Assembly (NCBI RefSeq): GCF_047496725.1
Contig: NC_132977.1
Coordinates: forward strand, 5,774,501-5,838,500
Reading direction: 5' to 3'
DNA from: Anoplolepis gracilipes
Lineage: Eukaryota; Arthropoda; Insecta; Hymenoptera; Formicidae
Length of the DNA stretch: 64,000 nucleotides
The notes below the pieces were generated by a model, which made no database searches, had not been told where the DNA came from, and saw only the letters and a list, made by a program, of their open reading frames with translations. Of the stretch, positions 36,490 through 48,984 are shown one piece after another (position 1 is the stretch's first letter; every line of letters starts with the position of its first letter). The position numbers and the translations under genes are program-made.

Positions 36490-37599
36490 CTTATTATATA
36501 TTTAAAAAATATTATCTAGGATATATTAAATATCTAGTCATTAATACATGTTTTTTTACATTTACTAACAATTTTTTTTAGTTTATAAAAATTATTTTTT
36601 ATAGAACATACTATTCGCGTTTCTTCTCTTTTATTCATAAATTTTATAATCAGTTTATAATTGGCAGCTGAAGAATATAAATGAGATTAAAAATACATGT
36701 AATTACAGTAATATCATTAAATAATTACATGGTTTATATATTGTACATCAATTACAATGATAATTTGCTAATACATTTAGCCATTCCCTTATCGGAAATG
36801 CAAAGATCTTTAAATAAAGAAATACTGTTACGTTACAAAAATAAACTATCAGTTCTAATTTATGTAAAATAGAACTTAAAAATACTTATAACGTACAAAA
36901 TTACGTATAAAATTATTATAACGTACAAAAATTATACTATCAGTTATAATACGAAATATACTCGACTAACAAAATGCATGTGATAGATATATTTAAAATT
37001 ATTTTTTAATATGTGAAATGAAAATAGTACTCTTTCTTTGCTCTATGTTTCGTAATTATATAAAATTATAAAATTAGGACACAAAAATATTATAAAATAA
37101 TCTACGATATAAAACTTATTTGATTAGTTATTATAATATTGAATGTACTCTTAAGAATAGCTCTCTCTTTAATCATGTATATATTTAAAATTTCTTATAT
37201 ACAAAGTAAAAACAAAATATGATGAAACAATCTCTATTACATAGATAGATTTATTTTATATAGTAAAAGCACAGTGGTATTTTTTTGTAGAACTTTCAAC
37301 TCTAATACAATTTTACTATAAACTTACTTAAATATTATTGCAATGATTTTTTCAAATAAATGAATTTGAAATAAATGAACGTATTAATATCTTTAAAGAG
37401 ACGAAACAGAAAAATTTCTAAAAGTTTTCCAACATAATATATATGGAACTTGTTTCTTCCATCAATAAAATAAATGCTAAATAATTATATTACTTAGCTA
37501 TTTAAGTAATTATAAAATACCATATTTTTCTCTTAGTTTACTAAGATTTTTCTAGAACATTTTTCGCAATTTGAGATAAATTACTCTGTAATTAATTAT
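35610..37599. other. Spacer between choline transporter 5' region and caspase 3' end
   Basis: Contains a GC-richer, non-coding block at about 35950-36150 with runs of G (possible promoter of the choline transporter), a CT microsatellite at 36428-36483, and AT-rich DNA up to the caspase stop codon. No gene is supported. Confidence 0.4.
36428..36483. repeat. CT microsatellite
   Basis: About 27 uninterrupted CT units, among the longest simple repeats in the window. Confidence 0.92.
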
Positions 37600-40500
37600 T
37601 TATTTATTCGATTTTGGTGAAAAGTAAACGGATCTGATTAACATCGTCGTCACCGACGGCACTTGCTTCTTATCGTGCATAGTCTTATCCATCGGATTAA
37701 TAGATGCGAAATCAGTAGCGACTTTCCGTGCTGTTAACGTCAACATACTTATCAAATCCATTTTTGTTCCATATTCATCCAAGACTTTGCATAAGCATTG
37801 AATATACCATGTGCCTTCCACAGGATTCCTCCAAGTGTAAAAATCTTGAAATAAGAGAATCACGTTGAACGTGTTTATTCTCTTTATTTTAGAGAAATCA
37901 GTTTTATTTTAAAAATTTTGTTTTCACAATTTTTCTTAATTACAAATATTCTATTTTATATATTTAATCTTTTCTCTTTCCCCTTCTGATAAATCGCATT
38001 ATTATAGAAAATTGTAATAAACTTTGCAATTTTAACCCTTACTCCGTATTGTTATTTTTGGCATCTTCTAACTGTACAGGTGGGTCAACGTATTTTCGAT
38101 AAGTTTATTAAATATGTAAAAGTGTTTTAAAAATCTGAAAAAATGTATATACCTTTTTTAAACATTCTAAATAAAGACTAAAATAAGAAATTTGAAACAT
38201 AATTTACTTAAATATATTATTTTATGATTATTTGTTTTCGAGAAATTGACGTTGTTAGAAAAATCACAGACAAAAATGATCCATCAGTACGGAATAAGGG
38301 TTAATAATTTAAATAAAATACATACAACTTAAATAGAGCATACTCGTATATCGCAGAATGATAGATGTTGAAGTAATAGTTTCTATACAGAAAAGAGAAT
38401 GTTAGAATAAATATATAATACTTACCTTGAACCGAACTGTGAGCTATTAAAAAATCTGCATGAGTAGGAATTTTGTAAGATGTTACGGTATCTGTTGCTT
38501 CTGATTGTATTAAACTGCGAGGAGACAGTACTACACCGTTATCAACTTGATCACCTCTACAAGCCTAAAAAAAGAGTATGCAAACTAAATATAATAATAT
38601 TAAGTCGAGTAACATATTTAGAATATATAATTTAAAAATAAAATGCGACTTGTAAAAAATGTCAGTTGCGTCACCTGGAAGAAAAACAATTTTGGCTTTC
38701 CTGCTAGCGTTGTACATTTATCGGCGGTAAATGGCTTCCAGATCTTCTCAGATTTGTAAGCGACGTCTTTCGCCCATATCAAGTCATTTTGCAATCCGTG
38801 AGTTAGCATAATAATGCAGAGACAATCGTTATCTGTGTAGTCATATTGGCTCACTGTAAATTATGTGAAATTAAAGATGGAAGTGTTTAATTGAATAAAT
38901 ATATAATTTATATTTATATATGTGTGTCATAATAAAATACAATCAAAAGTAAGTGCAAGAAACAAAGAGTAAGTTAACTTAAATATAAGTAATAATTTAT
39001 TCACGTTTCTCTATTTTGTCCATAATTTCAATGTGACTTAAGTCGTTCTCAATTTCAATGTCGAATCCGAGATTGCCAAAACTCTTTTTCAATCTCATCA
39101 CGTCTGTTGTCGATCCTTCACGTTTGTCGACACCCGCGTCAAATTCCTCATGATTGAAGATTATGCATTTGCCACGATGTTTATGATTCATGTTATAACA
39201 GTCAGCGTCTATTGGCACTGGCATAAATGCAGTAGATGTCGAAGGTTGTCTGAAAATAACAAAGAAAATAAAAGTTATGTAATTATCTCTTAATATCTCT
39301 TAATATCATATAATTATAAAGTTAATAAAATATCGGATCGGATCATTTCATTTTAGAGTTGATAACTGTCTTTATAAACGTAAATTAATAAATAATCTCT
39401 TCTTACTTGCCAATCAAAATGTCATCCTCGACAATATTTTGAGTGGAGAAAATATTAGCGTCGATCGAATCTGATTTTTTTCTGTAGTCGGGCTTGAATT
39501 TTTCCACTATGTCCGGTCTGTCCGAATCTTTCTCTTGATCTTCCTCCGGCGATGTCTGAGAAAATAAACAAGGTTTATAACAGAAAAAATTATAATTTTA
39601 ATACAATTCATAATTTAAATTAAATAATTGCAGCTAAACTAGAAAGCTGTTCAAGACAAATTTGAAATTAAAAAAGGGAACAGCTTCAAAATCGTTAAAG
39701 ATTATGTGCATGAAATTAAAATTGGTATTTAAATTAAATCTAATTTTATAATTTCAAGAATTAATTTATAATTCAATTCAATCATACACAAAGGTCAGAA
39801 TATATTTGTATAATTTAATATATTTCTTATCTATTTTCTTCTGTTTCAGAAATCAAAAATATCGTATAATTCATAACAAATGTTATAAATGTTACGTTAT
39901 ATAATTGCTATTGAATTTGTCTGGTGTATCACAAAAGTTAATCATAAATATACGTACGTAATAATCTGAAGTAGATAAAGATTTACTTCGGAGTCGACAT
40001 GGAGTCGCTGTGTCTGCACGAACTGCGAACAAATCTCTAATGCCGATTGAATCTATTACCGAATTGGATCTAGTGGGTCTAGCCCTGTGCTCAGGAAGTA
40101 TACTGGATGATCCAATATTTTCGACGAATATCTCGTCGTTATCCATCTGAAAATTTAAATTATTTATTTATTTATTTGCTTATTATAACACGAAAGATAA
40201 ATCTTTTATAATATATTAGATATATTAGATATGCTAAATAGAAATATTAAGAAATTACTTAACAAATAAAAATTAAGAATGAAAAGTAATGAAAAAAAAA
40301 ATAAAAAAATAGAAAGAAATATATATATATATGTATAAAAGATACATGTACAAAGATAATATTATTGAAGGCAATAAATATACACATCTTTAAATATATA
40401 TTGAATAGCAAAGAAGAAAAATTGACTAGATTAGAATAGTCGTTTGCTAAAAGCAATTAATAAATTTAAATTTTTCACATAAAATAATCCATGCAGCTCT

Positions 40501-43500
40501 TTCCATGAAGAAGATAATTTTGTCAAAAGAATCTTATCAAGAGATATCTTAACCAAAAAAACATGAATTTAAAATATACCAGAATATAAATATGCTTATT
40601 TAAAAATGTATATACGAGGTTTAATAAAATCTTTTATAATGCGGTGTGAACCCAATTTCTTCAATACGAAATTGTAATTATATCAGAACAGTGATATAGA
40701 GAAGATATATTTAAAGGTCGTTATAAGACGTCGAAATTATTGAATCTTGTCATTAACGACGAATAATTGTTTTGCATAATAATCAATAAGTTTTAATTAA
40801 AACTTATTGATTATTATGTAAAACTGACTGTGACTATATTAAATGTTAAAATATTGATTCATTTATAATTTTATTATTTTTTTTTTTAATATTAACTTTT
40901 ATTCCTTTTATATTATATTATATTATATATAGTATATTATTCTCTGATATCTATATGTTGTTGCATTCTTGTCTCCATTGTTTAAAGTTTAAAAAAATAA
41001 CAATTCCAGTAAATCCATGCTATTCTTTTACTTGTTTTACTAATTTCAAAAATACATTCTCTTTCTTTTTTTTTTAAAGAAAGAAATTACAAAGAGTAAT
41101 AAATCTAGTAATGACAGTTATTTGAGTATTATCGAATATTATAGGTAAAACAGAAAGTTACGATAATATTAAAATAATGTCAAAATGACGAGAATATGAT
41201 TGCAAAAATTTACTTGTCAATAATAATTCAATCATTTTCTTGTAATTTTGATTTAATTTGATATTATGACTCTCTGTCCTATCTGAGATGATATCATACT
41301 CGATCGAGTAAAGATTATTTAACTAAAAAGATATTGTGGTATATTTTTTGCAGGATTAAAAGCCTTATTCATTCAAGAAAATTCAGTTATTAGATTGTCT
41401 ATTATCATCTCGATACTCATAGTGATACAACTACTTTTCCGGATAATTTTTTTGATTCTTTTTGCGACGTTTTCTACATATTCGAATACTCATGACATTC
41501 GTTATTTACATTATCAGTGAACTGTTTATGTATCTAATTCTAAAACTTGAGTATGTAATATACACTCCTTTTCGTATACCTTCTTTAATAGAGCGAGAGA
41601 TTCGAACAAATTTTTTTTTTCAATTCAAGAAATTTCAGATTGCGTTTAAATAATGCGTTTTAAATTCAACATAATTTTGGATATTCTCTAAACTAAAGTC
41701 TAATTTAACATAATAACAATCAAGCAAACAGTAACACGTCATTTAAATTTTGTGATTGTATCTTACCTTAATTATTATATACATGATAATTTTCTCAAAT
41801 CAATAATATAAATTGCATCAACTGATATCAATTGTATAATATACCCACAATCTACAATGTATGAATGTATGTGTTTATGCTAAAAAATATCGATTTCTTT
41901 CCAGAAGATAAATTTTTGGCCGTGGTAAAGACACATACTATATTAACTGATCAAATTCAAATTTGTAAAGCAGATAGTTTGCTCATCTAAGGAGAAAATA
42001 CATATTTGGTTTTTCCAAATATGTACACGTAAATATACACACACACACACACACACATGTATATATATATATATATACATTTTGTATCTGTATATATGTA
42101 TATAAATACGCACACACACACATACACACAAATGTACACAAATACAAAAATTGATTACATTTTAGACGAATTATTATATTAATTTGTGTTTGTGCAAGCC
42201 TACGTGCGTGTGTGTGCGTGTATATATAAATATATAATGACGTAATTATATATTTATAGAATGGTTTGTATATAAAGTGGCTGATGCAATATTTACAAAA
42301 TTTAAGGTAATGAAAAGCTGCTTACATAAAAAGTGGTTCAAGAAGGAATATTGTAGATTGAAAGGTTATTGTATATTGGGGATTTACTTTGTAGGCAAAA
42401 GACATTTTAAAAATTAGTTACCTATATATTTTTAATGTAATTGTAATATAATTCTTGTTGAATAAATTGATTTCTCTTGTTATATCTGATGAATAAAAAA
42501 AATATTTTAATAAAAATAAAAAAAAATCAATAATTATTGAAGATAAAGTAATAATTTATGTCATAATTTAGTTATTATTTTTTACAACTTTACAAATTAG
42601 TAAGAGTAGTTTTCATTGTTACATTTGTAATATGATGATCATCATAACTACGCCAATTCGTTAAAATTTAGATTTTATTGTATGAGATAGAAAAATATAA
42701 AATTAATTGATGATATAATGGATAATAAAATAATAAATTTAAAAAATATTATCTATATTCTATGTACATATTTATATTCTATTAGGAACAAATTTTATAT
42801 TGACAATTATTGAGATTATTATACTGATTAAATCAATTCTTATCTATCTTTAGTGAAACAATCTAAAAAAAAAGTAGCAATCGCGATAATGAAAATAAGT
42901 TAATCAAGACTGTCGATGTACAACAAAGCCTTCCTGACTATATTGCGAAAAATGTAGTCTGTTTAAGCTACCGAATTAGTCATCCCTCTTTAGATTAGGG
43001 AAAAAATTGTCGATAATAAAATGAACTACTTTCGTCGATGACTTGGATTGACTTTTATCACTTTCAATTTCTTCAGCGACTTTTCATTTAAAATTCTGCA
43101 GAATGTTTCATTTTGCGTATTATTTTTTAATGATAGATTTTTTTATCCATTTGTTAATCGATTTCTTTTTGACACAAAGGTCGAGAGAAAATTTAAAGAT
43201 GAAATTTTGCAATTATTAGAAAAAAAAAATAAACGTAGAGAAAAAACAAAGCAAATACGAATGTATAAATAAATTCTGTATTGCGTAGAAAAAACAAAGG
43301 AAAATATTTCACATTATGAAAAAAATTGTCAATAAATATAAGCAAACGAAATCGATTTTTATGTTTATTTTTGCAAAAAATGCTAAATTTAATAAAAATG
43401 TAAAAATTAAACGTCGCAAAAATATTGATGTCTTTTCATTTACTGACCTTAAACAATTTATACTTTTTTTACAAAAATAATATATGACCTTGATAGGAAC

Positions 43501-43993
43501 ACACTTATATAATATACTTTTAATTAAGAATTTGTGACTGAGTGTAATTTTGATTTTCGAGGGAATATTTAGTATAAATTTCTATCCATTATAGTTTAAA
43601 TTGTTATTTTTCAATATATATACAATTTATAAAATTGAAACTGATTGAAAAAAACTACAAAATAGTTTTGTGATTTATTTTAAAATAAAAAAAAAAAAAG
43701 AGAGTTCACGAAGATTTTGATATCAAAGACAGCATGATTTAAGAATTATTTATCTACATATGTAATAAAGCAATCGCGATAATTGACATAGCATACATTT
43801 TTTAATACTCGTTATTGAATTGATCGATACATTATAATATTGTCAATCTTTTATCTCCTAATATTACCGATATAAAAAATTAAATTTATCAAAATTAACA
43901 ATTTTATGCTTTCTGCTCCTTTTTCACATCGCAAAATTTTCTTACCTGTGATATCTCAGTTTCGTTTTCGCTGCCGATGGTTAAGGAATCCAT
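37600..43993 (-). CDS. Effector-type caspase, seven coding exons
   Basis: Cysteine protease of apoptosis that cleaves after Asp. Exons in transcript order: 43946-43993, 39958-40146, 39407-39555, 39005-39249, 38675-38853, 38426-38564, 37600-37844; all junctions keep phase, giving 397 residues. The large subunit starts near residue 140 (KCIIFNHEEFD), with catalytic His229 in LTHG and Cys272 in QACRG, the pentapeptide being split by the exon 5/6 border. The small subunit has HSSVQGFYTWRNPVEGTWY, the S3/S4-forming segment of executioner caspases. A likely interdomain cleavage site is SEATD. The prodomain of roughly 130 residues is longer than usual for effector caspases; I see no CARD or DED, and it holds basophilic kinase-like sites (TRSNS, RLRSKS). 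Exon 2 starts with its own ATG directly after the acceptor, so a form lacking the first 16 residues is possible. Closest known types are insect caspase-1, Dcp-1 and Drice. Confidence 0.92.
40769..40824. repeat. 56-bp palindrome without loop
   Basis: Arms of 28 bases around the centre at 40796/40797 are inverted copies with a single mismatch (GTTTTGCATAAT against GTTTTACATAAT). It lies in caspase intron 1 and has no coding role. Confidence 0.85.
42037..42122. repeat. CA and TA microsatellites in caspase intron 1
   Basis: A (CA)n tract at 42037-42057, TA tracts, and a second short (CA)n at about 42110-42122. Confidence 0.85.
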
Positions 43994-45638
43994 ATCGTGA
44001 AGAAGAGATATTATACACCGGGATCACTGAAACTTGATTGTTTTACGTCAACAAAGATTCTACGAAGAGAAAAGACTATATGTTAAAATGTGCGTTGTAT
44101 CTACGAAACGACTATAAAAGGGCCAATCTCGACTGATTCAATCCACCACCAGATATCATGCGATTATCAAATTCCCCTACTACGGAAATCAGCTTATCAG
44201 TTTTTATCACGTTTGATCGTCTTCGTGACACTGTCATACAGGCTAAACGTCTAAACTGGAGAAATGCGTTATTATTGTTCGTCAAACCGCAATACCTTGT
44301 CACATCGTAGGATGTTCGTGGCTTTGATACGCAATAATCATACTAAAACCTTGGAAAGGTCGCTGTTGTAAACATAGTAAGATTATTATCTAGTTCTCTA
44401 TAGAATTTAGGACGGAATTCTATTTATAATTTTATAACTGTTTATATTCTGATTTGTGTCAAATTTTGCGTACATTACGCGGCATATAAAATTATATAGA
44501 TTATATAGATAAATTATATAGATGTAGTATTAATATTTATATTAATATTTAATATATTAATAAATATAATATTAATATTTTCTGTCTCTTTCGTCATATA
44601 AATTATCTAAAGTGAACTTTATATACAATAAATAACTGCACATTATATTGTAAACATAATAATAAAATTAATTTAAATATTATATTAATTAATCAAATGT
44701 AAATAATTAATTAAATTTAAATAGACCGAAAAAAAAGAAAAATAATATAAGTATATATATATATATATATATTTCAGTATAAATCATCATTGCTATTGCT
44801 CTAATTTTTGTTGTTTATTGTTAGAAAAATATAATCAATGTATTATTTTTAACATTTTATCTATTTTGCAACAAAGTGTTCATTTCGTCATGTGTTTGTG
44901 ACATTATTCAGCAGGTCGCAGGCGCAGCTAAAAGTTCAAAACAATTAGCTGTTTGAAGAGAAATTCGCGATTAATCAGATGCGCTTGCCGTTGCAAGAGT
45001 GCACTTTATTCGCTACAGTTAGTGCGTCCCGTGCTAAAACTATATAGAATATATAGAATATATAGTATATACAGGAAAACCATATGATGAGAACGCGCAA
45101 TTTGGAGGATTAGCTAGTTGTCAAGTACAAACTCAATTGTGTGGCGAAGTAAAACGATCGTTTCAAAATATATTTCGAAATTCGTGCTTTTTTACAATAT
45201 CCAGTATATTCGACTGCATTTGTTGCATTGTATCGTATAGTTATTTGCAATGCATATGCGACTGCAGATAAGTGTAAGTAAATAATATATTGGTGAAACG
45301 CAGTTTGTAAGGTTAAGGCGTATAAATATTATAAATTTTCACATTGCCTTGTTTTTTTGATATCTCATTTTTTTCTGACGTTGATGATTATGACAGTTGA
45401 TATATATAAATTCCTGCTAAGTAATTTTTTCATGAAGAATTTGTATGTGTCATGATTACCATGTTGCATATTTTTTCTCTTTCTTGATTCTTTTTTAAGT
45501 TATTTGATACGTATATATGTGTGCATATATAATAAATATATAAATATTATATATATATTTACATATGTGTTTATTTTTCAGCAGATCTAGAAGAATTTTT
45601 CAGGCTACTGATAAGAGTTTGACGAAGCCTGTAACAAT
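43994..45638. promoter_or_regulatory. Divergent intergenic region, caspase and HGSNAT promoters
   Basis: About 1.6 kb separates the two divergently read start codons. A GC-richer block at about 44900-45030 (GTCGCAGGCGCAGC, then TACAGTTAGTGCGTCCC) is a likely HGSNAT promoter. A 5' UTR intron of HGSNAT is indicated by a donor (AAGT|GTAAGT, exon end 45273) and an acceptor (TTTTTCAG ending at 45581). The caspase side, 44030-44340, is moderately GC-rich. A TA tract lies at about 44752-44771. Confidence 0.45.
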
Positions 45639-48310
45639 ATGTCTATTGCAAATCAATATATTATAACCAATCCTTGTCGCGATGCTAATATATCACTCGG
45701 AATAGACGAAGCATGTTTCAATATCTTTAATGAATATAATAGATCTGTCACATTGTATTCCTATCCGTCGGAATGCTACCTGGTATGTATTATATATATT
45801 TGACAGATAAAATTTTTTATTGAAACTTTTGTATTAGTAACTTTATTCTTTGTAATTGTAGTGCAAGAATGTACTACGGGCTTACTTACCAGGAGGAGAA
45901 AATACCTCATTTGTCATATCTACAAAATATCCTCTGCATATATTTTACAGATATTTTACACCTGAAGCGCATGAGTTTTGTCAGTAAGTTTTTAAAACAT
46001 ATACAGACTTGCTACAATTATGTTATTATTTTATTATATTTCTTTCTAAAATAGATAAAAGTATATTATGATGTAATACAATTTAATTACAATGTAATAT
46101 AATTTATGTTTACAGCACCACATACAACTTTAAAGAACATGGAAGTTACGGATGGAATATTTCTGAAGAGCAACTATGTTCAGAAATTTATACGATCCAT
46201 GAGCCAATAAATAGTTATCTTCGTAAGTTGATAAATTTTACAACAATTTTTTGTAATATTAATTTTTAAAGTTGAGACTGTACAACAAATGTTTTTCTTT
46301 ACAGCAATATTTGCAGCTTTGATGGTATACGTTCTGTTAATGATTTTATGTGGAACTTGCAAAATTATTATACGTGTGATAAAAGGAAAATTATCTTCAA
46401 ATAATGTACATGATGTAAATATTTATATGAAAGTATATTATCATATGTAACTATATGCATTTCTCTCATACTGAATATTGTATATTTCTAGGATTTGGAC
46501 AGGCTGCAAGAAGCAGAGACATCAAATCCAATTATTGGGACAAACAGATCTAGTACTAGAATTCGTTCAGTTGATACATTTCGAGGGTATTCCCTTCTTT
46601 TCACATATAAATTGATGCATAATCTATTTAAACAAATTTACTTAATATGTGCTAAATATTTATAAAAATTATTTCAGGATTGCTATATTATTAATGATAT
46701 TTGTCAATAATGGAGGTGGCAAGTATGTGTTTTTCAATCACAGTGCATGGAATGGTTTAACAGTGGCAGATTTAGTGCTACCTTGGTAATCATCTGTATT
46801 TTATTATGTCATATATACATTCTACCATTCTATTGTCGTTATTTTTTGTATATATTGCGATTTCAGGTTTGCATGGATTATGGGATTATCGATTACTATA
46901 TCTAAACGATCTGAGCTTCGTGTATCGAATTCACGCAAAAAAATTATTTTGCGTTGTCTGCAGCGCGCGTTTATCCTTGTACTCCTTGGACTGATGTTAA
47001 ACTCGATTCATACAGATTCCCTAAAGGATCTTCGTTTTCCGGGTGTTCTTCAATTGTTGGCTGTATCATATTTTGTATGCGCTACAATCGAGACCATATT
47101 TATGAAGATGCACTCTCAGGTTCAAATTGCGTTTTTTTTTATTAATAACGTTACGCACATCTGCTAAAGTACTAATCTGCGATAATAAACGTTTAGGACG
47201 ATTTGTTTCAGTTTGGTCGGTTCACAATTTTACGAGATATCGTGAGCAATTGGGCGCAATGGTTGATTATTTTGACAATCGTAGCGACGCATACTCTAAT
47301 CACGTTTCTCCTACCTGTTCCGAATTGTCCAACAGGATATTTAGGGCCTGGTGGTTACTCTAATTTTGGAAAGTTCCCAAACTGTACTGGAGGTGCAGCT
47401 GGTTATATAGATAGACTTGTCTTTGGAAGTCATGTATATTCCAAAACAAAAAATTCTGTGTATGGTACCATCTTGCCTCATGATCCTGAAGGTAAATTAT
47501 AAAAAAAAGAAAATACTATTTTTTTTAACACTAAATTAAAAAATTTTTTACATATGTCAATAAACGCTAAGCTTATAGTAACTAACTTATTGTACAATAC
47601 AGGTATAATGAACACTATTTCTATGATACTTGTTGTATACTTGGGTGTCCATGCTGGAAAGATCTTATTACTCTACTACCAATGCAATGCTAGAGTAGTA
47701 CGCTGGCTATTATGGTCAGGTGTTACGGTAAATTTCAACTTATTTATTATTTAAGAAGAGAATATATAAAAATACGATATATAATTTAAATAATCGATAT
47801 TTATAATATTTATATACACAGGGTATTATTGCTGGAGTATTATGTCATTTTGATAAAGAATCTGGAGTGATACCAGTCAGCAAGAAAATGATGTCACTTT
47901 CCTTTGTTTTGACTGTTTCCTGTTTCGCATTTTTGCTATACACAATCTTACATTTTCTTGTTGATTATAAACAATATTGGAGCGGAGCACCGTTTATTTA
48001 CGCAGGTTTTTAATATTATTCAATATAACTGTCTTCTTTCTTTTTCTATTACTCAAATATATGTCACAGCTTTTTTTATCAATCAAAAGTGCAATTAAAA
48101 TTAAGAGACTTCGTTTTGTTTTTTTTTGTAGGTTTAAATCCGATTACTCTTTATATCGGTCATACTATTACCATGGGATTATTCCCATGGGCTTGGAAGT
48201 TGTTACATCCTACACATTGGTCAATGCTTGCTATGAATTTATGGACTACAACTTTATGGGGTATTATCGCATACTGGCTTTATTGGAAGGACATCATTAT
48301 ATCCATTTAA
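45639..48310 (+). CDS. HGSNAT: Heparan-alpha-glucosaminide N-acetyltransferase, 11 coding exons
   Basis: Lysosomal membrane enzyme that acetylates the terminal glucosamine of heparan sulfate using cytosolic acetyl-CoA, a step in heparan sulfate degradation. Exons: 45639-45782, 45862-45983, 46116-46222, 46305-46414, 46492-46586, 46678-46785, 46867-47119, 47212-47491, 47603-47727, 47822-48005, 48132-48310; all phases agree, giving 568 residues, somewhat shorter than the human protein. Signatures: RSVDTFRGIAILLMIFVN, then FFNHSAWNGLTVADLVLPWF, in which His214 aligns with the acetyl-accepting active-site His269 of human HGSNAT; also SITISKRSELR, FPGVLQLLAVSYF and YIDRLVFGSHVY, and a C-terminal membrane region with GLNPITLYIGHT. 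An N-terminal luminal domain, a single early membrane segment (LMVYVLLMILCG) and then many membrane segments fit the family topology. AATAAA at about 48748, followed by a GT-rich run, is a likely poly(A) signal. Confidence 0.94.
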
Positions 48311-48984
48311 AGTTATCAAAAAATAATATTATCAATAAATAATATTATTAAAAAACTGATACATAAAGCAACATAGATCTGCAAATGATTAAGTAATTTA
48401 TTGAAAATTGTTAGTATGGATATATATGCTCATAGAATTATGACTACAGTTAAGACTGGATTATAAATACTTTGAAGCATCATTCTATTTTTGTTTTATA
48501 TTTTACGAGAATAAAAATTGAAATGATATTTTGAAGTATTCGTAGTGCTATCTTGACTGCAGCCTATGTGTGAATAATAAAGTAAAATTAAAAAAAAGCA
48601 TGTGATAGAAAAAATGACAAAACAAAAAGGAAGATATTGTAGACCAACATTAATCATTGTTGAATAGATTTCAATCATTGTTTAATAGATTTTGTAAAAT
48701 AATATAATAATTTTTATTCAAAGTATTATTGTGTGTTAATTTTCTGAATAAAGGTGTTTTGTAATCTTTGCTAAATTGTTTTATTTTATATTTTCAATAG
48801 TAATTTTTACATAGATAACTATTATATCATTTTATATTTTTTTACAACAAATTGAATTATACAATATAAATAATAGTAATGTAATATAAATGTAATAAGT
48901 AATATAAATAGTAATAATAATGAGACGAATAATGTAAAGAATTTATGTGATAATATATTATTATTTGTATAGAAATATCATCAT
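48311..48984. other. Convergent 3' flanks of HGSNAT and DNA polymerase beta
   Basis: About 670 bases of AT-rich sequence between two stop codons facing each other. It includes the probable HGSNAT poly(A) signal near 48748. No additional gene is seen. Confidence 0.6.

Larger units (their letters stand above)
40147..43945 (-). other. Large first intron of the caspase gene (3.8 kb)
   Basis: AT-rich intron holding a 56-bp near-perfect palindrome (40769-40824), CA and TA microsatellites near 42037-42120, and no gene or exon that I could support. Confidence 0.6.
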
